Position numbers and translations under genes: made by a program. Below, one piece after another: positions 1-5,886 of a stretch of 5,886 nucleotides of DNA; the stretch's first letter is position 1, and each line of letters starts with the position of its first letter. The DNA is taken from NCBI GenBank assembly GCA_017848205.1, contig JAGDDO010000432.1, positions 1-5,886 of the forward strand, written 5' to 3'. The DNA comes from Oscillospiraceae bacterium. GTDB taxonomy: Bacteria > Bacillota_A > Clostridia > Oscillospirales > Ruminococcaceae. Below the pieces are notes generated by a model. It saw only the letters and a list, made by a program, of their open reading frames with translations. It searched no databases and was not told the origin of the DNA.

Positions 1-1348
1 AAATGATCCCGTATTCGATCTTGGTTTTAAGTATACGCATAACGCTGTCGTTTAAGCGGTCTTCGGTGAGTCTTCCGTTTTTTACTGCTTCGGAAATACC
101 GTTTGCTGCTTTTTCGAGGTCGTCGGGCATGAGGATAATGTCGCAGCCGGCTTCGAGAGCCATTACTGCGGCTTCGTCCGGTGAATAGCGGTCTGTGATG
201 GCTTCCATCTGTAGGGAGTCAGTTATAATGAGGCCGTTAAATCCAAGCTTTTCGCGCAGGAGTCCTGTTATTAAATCCTTTGACAGTGATGCAGGAACAT
301 CGTTGTTCGTAACCGCAGGAACTGCAATGTGACCGGCCATTACCACTGGTGCTCCGGCAGCGATACCCGCTCTGAACGGAGCGAGCTCGCAGCTTTCAAG
401 TTCATCAAGATTCTTTTTTGTTTCGGCAAATTCCTTGTGGCTGTCCGTATCAGTATCGCCGTGGCCCGGGAAGTGCTTGATCGTGCAGATAACACCGCTT
501 TCACGGAATCCGGCAACCGAACGTTCAACCATCTGTGAAACAACTGCAGGATCGCTGCTGAAAGCACGTGTACCGATGACCGGATTCTTTTTATTGGAAT
601 TAACATCTGCAACAGGAGCAAAATCGAGATTGAATCCGAGTTTTTTCAGATCGTTTCCGATGGTAAGTCCCTCTTTGTAGGCCTCTTCGGGATCACCTGT
701 CTTACCTATTTTAGCAGTGTCCGGAAATTCCGTGGTTCCCATATCAGGATTGTTTCCGACACGTGCGATCTCGCCGCCTTCTTCGTCAACGGAAATGAAC
801 AGACCTGTTTTCGTACGCGCCTTTACATTTTTAATCATTTCCTCGCACTGTTCCTTTGTGGAAAGATTTCTTTCAAAGTAAATAAGTCCGCCGACAGGAT
901 ATTTCTTCAGCTCCTCCTTGGTATTCGGATACTCGGAGAGGAATTCCTCATCAGGTGAAAGCTGTTCAGGCTTGGCTATGAAAAGCTGATATACCTTTTC
1001 CTCAAATGACATCTCTGCAAGCAGATCGGCAGCTTTCGTGTCTGCCTCAGACAGAGCTTTTTCCGTAACTGCCGGCTGTTCTGTCACAGGTGCTGCAGTT
1101 TCTGCTGGTATCATTTCAGTTTCAGAAACTGCTTCTGTTACTTCGACAGCTTCTGTTTCCGCCGCCGGATCGGCAGAGGGTTCAGCCTGCTCCGGTACGG
1201 GAGTTTCCGTCTGTGTAAGTGCCGGATGCAGCTGTGCACTCTGCGCACTTCTGTCCGGCATATTATTTCTGAAAAAAATTACTCCAACTGCACCAACGAT
1301 CATGACCGCAAGAACGGAAGTTATTCTGTCCTTTGTTTCACGTTTCAT
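1..1348 (-). CDS. nagZ: Family GH3 beta-N-acetylhexosaminidase (NagZ type), membrane-anchored, 3' end outside the window
   Basis: The frame is open from ATG 1348 to the window edge, 449 full codons with no stop. The enzyme is expected to remove terminal beta-linked N-acetylglucosamine from peptidoglycan fragments or chitin-type oligosaccharides. Residues 9-26 form a hydrophobic segment after a basic start (MKRETKDR). With no lipobox Cys, it reads as a signal anchor. Residues about 40-100 are a Glu/Thr/Ala/Pro/Val-rich linker. The catalytic barrel runs from about residue 102. It contains DEEGG at 188-192 with Arg196, then KHFPGHGDTDTDSH at 291-304, the NagZ signature. Asp302-Ser-His304 forms the acid/base dyad typical of this subfamily and not of GH3 beta-glucosidases. 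The nucleophile is Asp377 in ITDSLQM. The last visible residues (RILKTKIEYGI) resemble the end of single-domain NagZ proteins, so the stop is probably close beyond the edge, though an added C-terminal domain cannot be excluded. The symbol is family-based; the substrate is inferred. Confidence 0.93.
   Translation of the reverse strand, partial: MKRETKDRITSVLAVMIVGAVGVIFFRNNMPDRSAQSAQLHPALTQTETPVPEQAEPSADPAAETEAVEVTEAVSETEMIPAETAAPVTEQPAVTEKALSEADTKAADLLAEMSFEEKVYQLFIAKPEQLSPDEEFLSEYPNTKEELKKYPVGGLIYFERNLSTKEQCEEMIKNVKARTKTGLFISVDEEGGEIARVGNNPDMGTTEFPDTAKIGKTGDPEEAYKEGLTIGNDLKKLGFNLDFAPVADVNSNKKNPVIGTRAFSSDPAVVSQMVERSVAGFRESGVICTIKHFPGHGDTDTDSHKEFAETKKNLDELESCELAPFRAGIAAGAPVVMAGHIAVPAVTNNDVPASLSKDLITGLLREKLGFNGLIITDSLQMEAITDRYSPDEAAVMALEAGCDIILMPDDLEKAANGISEAVKNGRLTEDRLNDSVMRILKTKIEYGII
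1050..1230 (-). other. Low-complexity Glu/Thr/Ala/Pro/Val linker coding segment within the GH3 gene
   Basis: Residues about 40-100 of the GH3 protein are dominated by Glu, Thr, Ala, Pro and Val, with loosely repeated units such as TETEAVEV and TEAVSETE. At DNA level a 9-bp direct repeat (gcttctgtt on the plus strand, 1131-1139 and 1149-1157) is offset by 18 bp, exactly six codons, which points to growth by small in-frame duplications. Such segments usually act as flexible spacers that carry an extracellular domain through the cell wall. The composition also creates a long open antisense frame that is not a gene. Confidence 0.75.
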
Positions 1349-1357
1349 ATTTATCTG

Positions 1358-1365
1358 CTCCTTTC
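1358..1365 (-). promoter_or_regulatory. Ribosome binding site of the GH3 hexosaminidase gene
   Basis: GAAAGGAG on the minus strand is 9 nt before the ATG at 1348. It decides the start of the downstream gene, placing the membrane segment directly at the N-terminus. It lies in the 40-bp gap after the glucosidase stop. I see no terminator hairpin in that gap, which supports co-transcription of the two genes. Confidence 0.8.
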
Positions 1366-1388
1366 TGATGTCCGGCTGACGAAAAAGA

Positions 1389-2750
1389 TCAGAGATCCTC
1401 TCCGTTTGATTCCATTACCTGCTTAAACCACAGTGCGGAATCCTTGACTGTCCTCTCCTGTGTCCGGTAGTCAACATAAACAAGGCCGAATCTTTTGTCA
1501 TATCCTTCTGCCCATTCAAAATTATCCATAACCGACCAGTGCATATAACCGAGGATATCAATCCCCTCATCGGCCGCTTTTTTCAGATATCTGAGATAGC
1601 GGTGAGTAAAATCGATTCGCTGGCTGTCATGCACCTTTCCGTCAAGAGCAATCCAGTCATTATTGGCCATGCCGTTTTCAGTGATAAGCACCGGCACTCC
1701 GTAACGTTCGGTCAGGAATTTCGGTGACCAGTACATAGTCTGCGGTGTCACCGGCCAGCCGAATGATGTTCTGCCTATTCCCTGGAATGAATCGCTCGGG
1801 TATCCGTACTCAGGTATAACGCTCCTGCTTTCGTAGACATTCAGTCCGAAGAAATCAACAGGCTGTGAGATGATCTCCATGTCGCCTTCGTTTATCTGCG
1901 GCATATCATCTCCGAAGATCTCATAACCGAGATCATTGTACTTTCCGAAAAATATCGGATCAGCCCACCATCCTGCGGTAAAAATATAGCTGAACGCATT
2001 GAAGTCGAAGCTCTGTTTTCTCGCTTTTTCAACTGACGCTTCATCATCTCCGGCCGGAGTACAGCACGGAGTCGAAAAAGCAAAACCTACGACTGGCTTT
2101 ATTTTCGCGTTTTCACGGATGACCTTAACTGCCTTTCCGTGTGAAAGAAGGACGTTGTGTGTCATCTGCGTAATGTCGCAGGAATGAAATTTCATAAACG
2201 GAGCATGAGTTCCGAGATAATGTCCGAGACCAATGAACACCTGCGGTTCGTTAAATGTTATCCAGTACTTTACCCTGTCTGAAAGAGCATCGACAACTTT
2301 CTTCGTGTACTCTGCAAACCAGTCCGATGAATCAGGATTCAGCCAGCCTCCGCGCTGATAGAGCTTGTGCGGATAATCCCAGTGAAACAGCGTAACAAGG
2401 GGCGTTATACCGTTCTTTATCAGCTCATCCACAAGGTCGGAATAGAACTTGATTCCCTTTTCATTCACTGATCCCGTACCGTCCGGAAAGATCCTCGTCC
2501 AGTTGATCGAAAAGCGGTAATTCTTAATACCGATCTCCTTCATAATTGCGATATCTTCCTTAAAACGATGGTAGTGGTCACACGCCTCGTTTCCTGTTTC
2601 GCAGTATTTTACGAATTTTTCTGTTTTTGCTGAAAAGCAGTTAGTGTACACATCCCAGACGTTCATACCCTTTCCGTCTGCGTTATAACCGCCTTCAAGC
2701 TGATATGCAGCTGATGCTGCGCCCCATAAAAAATCTTTTCTGAATGCCAT
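1389..2750 (-). CDS. bglA: Family GH1 beta-glucosidase, cytoplasmic
   Basis: This is a retaining exo-beta-glycosidase of family GH1, expected to release glucose from the non-reducing end of cellobiose or other beta-glucosides. The protein has 453 residues, a full-length (beta/alpha)8 barrel matching the family's usual 440-460. The N-terminal DFLWGAASAAYQLEG carries the sugar-binding Gln17, and FHW at 122-124 holds His123. The acid/base is Glu168 in TFNEP (165-169) and the nucleophile is Glu358 in ITENG (356-360). Near the end, DNFEWAEGY (409-417) carries Glu412 and Trp413, which in the family bind O4 and O6 of a free sugar. 6-phospho-beta-glucosidases usually have a Ser/Lys/Tyr phosphate site there, so a non-phosphorylated substrate is favoured. 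There is no signal peptide or membrane segment, so it acts in the cytosol on imported sugars. The gene lies 40 bp before the GH3 gene, probably as the first gene of an operon. The symbol bglA is by family resemblance. Beta-galactosidase or beta-fucosidase side activity is possible. Confidence 0.95.
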   Translation of the reverse strand: MAFRKDFLWGAASAAYQLEGGYNADGKGMNVWDVYTNCFSAKTEKFVKYCETGNEACDHYHRFKEDIAIMKEIGIKNYRFSINWTRIFPDGTGSVNEKGIKFYSDLVDELIKNGITPLVTLFHWDYPHKLYQRGGWLNPDSSDWFAEYTKKVVDALSDRVKYWITFNEPQVFIGLGHYLGTHAPFMKFHSCDITQMTHNVLLSHGKAVKVIRENAKIKPVVGFAFSTPCCTPAGDDEASVEKARKQSFDFNAFSYIFTAGWWADPIFFGKYNDLGYEIFGDDMPQINEGDMEIISQPVDFFGLNVYESRSVIPEYGYPSDSFQGIGRTSFGWPVTPQTMYWSPKFLTERYGVPVLITENGMANNDWIALDGKVHDSQRIDFTHRYLRYLKKAADEGIDILGYMHWSVMDNFEWAEGYDKRFGLVYVDYRTQERTVKDSALWFKQVMESNGEDL

Positions 2751-2759
2751 TCCTCTAAT

Positions 2760-2765
2760 CCTCCC
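2760..2765 (-). promoter_or_regulatory. Ribosome binding site of the beta-glucosidase gene
   Basis: GGGAGG on the minus strand lies 9 nt before the ATG at 2750, close to the anti-16S consensus. It supports the start used for the glucosidase, whose first residues (MAFRKDFLWGAASA) also match the usual GH1 N-terminus. A second purine stretch, AGAGGA, abuts the ATG but is too close to act as the Shine-Dalgarno. Confidence 0.8.
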
Positions 2766-2779
2766 TTTTACCTCTTAAT

Positions 2780-2814
2780 AAAAACTCCGGAAAGCATTTT
2801 GTTTTCCGGAGTTT
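2780..2814 (-). terminator. Rho-independent terminator of the rpoC transcript
   Basis: A perfect 12-bp inverted repeat (arms 2803-2814 and 2782-2793, AAACTCCGGAAA pairing with TTTCCGGAGTTT) encloses a 9-nt loop. On the minus strand it continues into a run of five T (2784-2780), then ATT. It begins 22 bp past the rpoC stop codon, the expected place for the end of the rpoBC transcript. On the plus strand the arm is followed only by a broken T-run, so activity in that direction would be weaker. No plus-strand gene needs it. Confidence 0.9.
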
Positions 2815-2836
2815 GTTTATACTATTGCCGTATTTA

Positions 2837-5800
2837 TCAGATATTCATCGGCGGAACCTGAACGTGTTCTCCGGCGAAAGTTTCAGCCTTTTCAGTCTTT
2901 ACAACTTCAACCTTGTTGTAAGCCTCCATACCTGTGCCGGCAGGAATAAGCTTACCGATAATAACGTTCTCCTTGAGTCCCTGGAGATAGTCACTCTTGC
3001 CCTTGATAGCAGCATCAGTAAGTGCCTTTGTTGTTTCCTGGAAGGAAGCAGCTGAAAGGAAGCTTTCTGAACTTGAAGAAGCCTTTGTGATACCCTGAAG
3101 TACAGGAACTGTTGTAACCGGTACAACACCGAGTTCGCCTTCGTCGATTCTCTTCTGGAGTTCTGCGTTGATAGCATCGATCTCCTTCTTGTCAACGAGT
3201 GAGCCAGGAAGCAGATAGCTTGAACCGCTGTCTTCAACCTTGATCTTTCTGAGCATCTGTCTTACGATAACTTCGATATGCTTGTCGTTGATATCAACAC
3301 CCTGGAGACGGTAAACCTTCTGAACTTCATTGATAATGTAGTTCTGAACAGCTTCTATACCCTGAACTGCAAGGATGTCTGACGGATAGCAGTTACCTTC
3401 AGTGATCTTTGTACCCTTTTCAATATCTTCACCGTCACGAACTCTGAGCTTGAGGTTCCACGGGATCATGTACTGTTCCTGTTCGCCTGTCTCTTCGTTT
3501 GTGAGGATAACGTTCTTTGTAGTCTTGATCTCTTCGATAGTTACGTGACCGCTGATACGTGCGATGATAGCAGCGTTCTTCGGACGACGGCCTTCGAAAA
3601 GTTCCTCAACTCGAGGAAGACCCTGTGTGATATCTTCTGCTGACGCGATACCACCGGTATGGAATGTTCTCATTGTGAGCTGTGTACCAGGTTCACCGAT
3701 AGACTGAGCTGCGATAACACCAACAGCTTCACCGACTGAAACAACATTTCCGTTTGCAAGGTTAGCACCGTAGCACTTAGCGCAGACACCGTGCTTAGCC
3801 TTACAGTGAAGAACTGAACGGATCTTGATTCTCTCAACACCGTTTTCAACGATCTTCTTCGCATCTGCTTCTGTCATGAGTCTTGTCTTAGGAACAATAA
3901 CTTCACCTGTATTCTTGTCACAGAAGTTTTCTACAAGGTAACGGCCTACGAGACGTTCTGAAAGCGGCTCGATCATTTCGCTGCCGTTCCTGATCTCGAA
4001 GATCTCGAGACCGTCGTCAGTATTACAGTCATCTTCACGGATGATAACGTCCTGTGAAACGTCAACGAGACGTCTTGTGAGGTAACCTGAGTCGGCTGTT
4101 CTGAGGGCTGTATCGGCAAGACCTTTACGGGCGCCTCGTGATGAAATGAAGTATTCGAGGATGTTAAGACCTTCTCGGTAGTTAGCCTTGATAGGAAGTT
4201 CGATTGTTTCACCTGATGTATTGGCGATAAGTCCACGCATACCTGCCAGCTGTCTGATCTGGTTGATAGAACCACGGGCACCTGAGTCAGCCATCATGAA
4301 GATCGGGTTGTACTTACCGAGGTTGCCCTTAAGAGCTTCTGTTACCTCGTCAGTAGCCTTGTTCCAGATGTCGATGAACTTCTTTGACTTTTCAGCTGCT
4401 GAAATATAACCGTAGTCATACTGTTCAGTGATAACGTCGATCTTGCTCTGTGCGTTTGCAAGAATGTCCTTCTTCTGCGGCGGGATAGTTGCGTCACAAA
4501 CGGCAACTGTGATAGCTGCTCTTGTGGAGAACTTGAAGCCGAGAGCCTTGACCTTGTCAAGAACTTCAGAAGTTGTTGTTGTACCGTGTATTCTGATGCA
4601 GCGTTCGATGATGTCTGAAAGCTGCTTTTTCTTTACGAGGAATGAAATTTCGAGATCAAACTGCTTGTCTGAGTCTGTTCTGTCAACATATCCTAAGTTC
4701 TGAGGAATGTTCTCGTTGAAGATAAGTCTTCCGACTGTACAGTCGATTATCTTTGAAACCTTTCTTCCGCCGATGTCCTTTGTAACCTTTACCTTGATAG
4801 GAGCGTGGAGTGAAACAGCGTGTTCATTGTAAGCCATGAGAGCTTCGTTTACGTCTCTGAACACCTTGCCTTCACCGAGGTCGCCTTCCTTGAGCATTGT
4901 AAGGTAGTATGAACCGAGGACCATATCCTGTGTAGGAACTGCAACAGGACGTCCGTCTGACGGCTTGAGGAGGTTGTTGGCAGCGAGCATGAGGAATCTT
5001 GCTTCTGCCTGTGCTTCTGCTGAAAGCGGAAGATGTACGGCCATCTGGTCACCGTCGAAGTCGGCGTTGTACGCTGTACAAACGAGCGGATGAAGCTTAA
5101 GTGCACGGCCTTCTACAAGTACAGGTTCAAAAGCCTGGATACCGAGTCTGTGGAGTGTAGGAGCACGGTTGAGGAGAACAGGGTGATCCTTGATAACATT
5201 TTCAAGGGCATCCCATACTGCTGTGCCTGCTCTGTCAACGAGCTTTCTTGCGCTCTTGATGTTTGCGATAACCTTTGTGTCAACGAGTCTCTTGAGTACG
5301 AACGGCTTGAAGAGTTCGAGAGCCATTTCCTTAGGAAGACCGCACTGGTACATCTTGAGTTCCGGTCCTACGACGATAACTGAACGTCCTGAGTAGTCAA
5401 CACGCTTACCGAGGAGGTTCTGTCTGAATCGTCCCTGCTTACCCTTGAGCATGTCGGAAAGTGACTTGAGGGCTCTGTTGTTAGGGCCTGTTACAGGTCT
5501 TCCGTGTCTGCCGTTGTCTATAAGTGCGTCTACAGCTTCCTGAAGCATACGCTTTTCGTTTCTGATGATGATGTCAGGAGCTTCAAGTGTAAGCATTCTT
5601 CTGAGACGGTTGTTTCTGTTTATAACTCTTCTGTAAAGATCGTTAAGGTCTGAAGTAGCGTATCTGCCGCCGTCGAGCATAACCATAGGTCTGATGTCCG
5701 GAGGGATAACAGGTACTACGTCGAGCACCATCCACTGAGGCTTGTTGCCTGAGAGTCTGAATGCTTCGATGATCTCGAGTCTCTTTAAGAGCTTGATCTT

Positions 5801-5886
5801 CTTCTGACCTGAAGGGAGATCCTTGAGTTCTTCCTTGAGTTCGTCAGCGAGCCATACGAGTGAGTTTACCCAGTTGTCCTTGTTTG
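2837..5886 (-). CDS. rpoC: DNA-directed RNA polymerase subunit beta' (RpoC), 5'-truncated by the window edge
   Basis: This is the beta' subunit of RNA polymerase, which carries the catalytic Mg2+ site and the trigger loop. The frame is open from the window edge (first full codon ends at 5884) to a TGA at 2837-2839, giving 1015 residues. By comparison with Firmicutes RpoC of about 1200 residues, roughly 170-190 N-terminal residues, including the first zinc site, are missing. The ATG at 5731 is internal, because family-typical sequence continues upstream of it ([15 protein letters not shown]). Numbering from the first full codon, the catalytic NADFDGD is at 273-279 (nt 5048-5068). The second zinc site has Cys at 620, 694, 701 and 704, with spacings of 74, 7 and 3 as in E. 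coli. The trigger loop follows [16 protein letters not shown] (Met738, His742). It lacks the large proteobacterial insertion, which fits Firmicutes. The gene appears intact and functional. rpoB is expected just upstream, outside the window. Confidence 0.99.
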   Translation of the reverse strand, partial: NKDNWVNSLVWLADELKEELKDLPSGQKKIKLLKRLEIIEAFRLSGNKPQWMVLDVVPVIPPDIRPMVMLDGGRYATSDLNDLYRRVINRNNRLRRMLTLEAPDIIIRNEKRMLQEAVDALIDNGRHGRPVTGPNNRALKSLSDMLKGKQGRFRQNLLGKRVDYSGRSVIVVGPELKMYQCGLPKEMALELFKPFVLKRLVDTKVIANIKSARKLVDRAGTAVWDALENVIKDHPVLLNRAPTLHRLGIQAFEPVLVEGRALKLHPLVCTAYNADFDGDQMAVHLPLSAEAQAEARFLMLAANNLLKPSDGRPVAVPTQDMVLGSYYLTMLKEGDLGEGKVFRDVNEALMAYNEHAVSLHAPIKVKVTKDIGGRKVSKIIDCTVGRLIFNENIPQNLGYVDRTDSDKQFDLEISFLVKKKQLSDIIERCIRIHGTTTTSEVLDKVKALGFKFSTRAAITVAVCDATIPPQKKDILANAQSKIDVITEQYDYGYISAAEKSKKFIDIWNKATDEVTEALKGNLGKYNPIFMMADSGARGSINQIRQLAGMRGLIANTSGETIELPIKANYREGLNILEYFISSRGARKGLADTALRTADSGYLTRRLVDVSQDVIIREDDCNTDDGLEIFEIRNGSEMIEPLSERLVGRYLVENFCDKNTGEVIVPKTRLMTEADAKKIVENGVERIKIRSVLHCKAKHGVCAKCYGANLANGNVVSVGEAVGVIAAQSIGEPGTQLTMRTFHTGGIASAEDITQGLPRVEELFEGRRPKNAAIIARISGHVTIEEIKTTKNVILTNEETGEQEQYMIPWNLKLRVRDGEDIEKGTKITEGNCYPSDILAVQGIEAVQNYIINEVQKVYRLQGVDINDKHIEVIVRQMLRKIKVEDSGSSYLLPGSLVDKKEIDAINAELQKRIDEGELGVVPVTTVPVLQGITKASSSSESFLSAASFQETTKALTDAAIKGKSDYLQGLKENVIIGKLIPAGTGMEAYNKVEVVKTEKAETFAGEHVQVPPMNI

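Noticed and set aside
1260..1348. Possible lipoprotein signal at the start of the GH3 protein.
   Set aside because: There is no Cys in or after the hydrophobic segment (residues 9-26), so no lipobox can be drawn.
1038..1379. A 113-codon plus-strand open frame rich in Ser, Ala, Val and Cys.
   Set aside because: It is antisense to the Glu/Thr/Ala/Pro linker and membrane segment of the GH3 gene. Its odd composition mirrors that low-complexity coding sequence, and the minus-strand frame has clear family motifs.
2816..2821. TATAAA on the minus strand as a -10 box for the glucosidase operon.
   Set aside because: No TTGACA-like hexamer lies 16-18 bp upstream and there is no extended TGn element. 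Start from here would fall inside the terminator stem. Kept only as a remark in the junction finding.
2751..2836. A catabolite-repression (cre-like) operator before the glucosidase gene.
   Set aside because: No 14-bp TGWAANCGNTNWCA-like palindrome is present. The only palindrome is the terminator stem.
4849..5383. Overlapping medium-length frames in other frames and on the opposite strand within rpoC.
   Set aside because: They lie wholly inside strongly conserved rpoC coding sequence, have no ribosome sites or recognisable domains, and are explained by rpoC codon bias.
5729..5731. ATG at 5731 as the start of rpoC.
   Set aside because: The same frame is open to the window edge and encodes conserved beta' sequence upstream (for example [10 protein letters not shown]), so this is an internal Met.

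Overview
The window holds three genes, all on the minus strand, so transcription runs from high to low coordinates. In order they are the 3' part of rpoC (RNA polymerase beta' subunit), a complete family 1 beta-glucosidase gene, and a nearly complete family 3 beta-N-acetylhexosaminidase gene that runs off the low-coordinate edge. Coding density is very high. The only gaps are 86 bp between rpoC and the glucosidase gene and 40 bp between the two glycosidase genes. I see no tRNA, rRNA, CRISPR array, insertion sequence or phage feature.

The organism is most likely a Gram-positive Clostridia member, plausibly a Ruminococcus-like gut or rumen carbohydrate degrader. RpoC lacks the large trigger-loop insertion of proteobacterial enzymes and has the Firmicutes-type C-terminus. 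Both glycosidase genes have strong AGGAGG-like ribosome binding sites, base composition is moderate, and the third protein is a surface-anchored enzyme with a Glu/Thr/Ala/Pro-rich linker. The phylum-level call is fairly safe. The genus-level guess is inference.

Layout: 5886-2837 is rpoC, open at its 5' end. It ends in a TGA, followed 22 bp later by a 12-bp perfect hairpin with a T-run, a rho-independent terminator. Only about 30 bp after the T-run comes the beta-glucosidase (2750-1389), with no signal peptide and both catalytic glutamates. Forty bases later the GH3 enzyme starts (1348). It has an N-terminal membrane segment, a low-complexity linker and a NagZ-type catalytic domain with the diagnostic Asp-x-His dyad and Asp nucleophile.

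The two glycosidase genes look like one operon. A cytosolic exo-glucosidase would finish imported beta-glucosides, while a surface-held hexosaminidase would release N-acetylhexosamine from peptidoglycan fragments or chitin-like material. rpoC is a separate housekeeping unit whose terminator marks the boundary. I do not see an undescribed system here. The points worth a second look are the cramped rpoC/glucosidase junction with no evident promoter, and the pairing of two different glycosidases directly behind rpoC.
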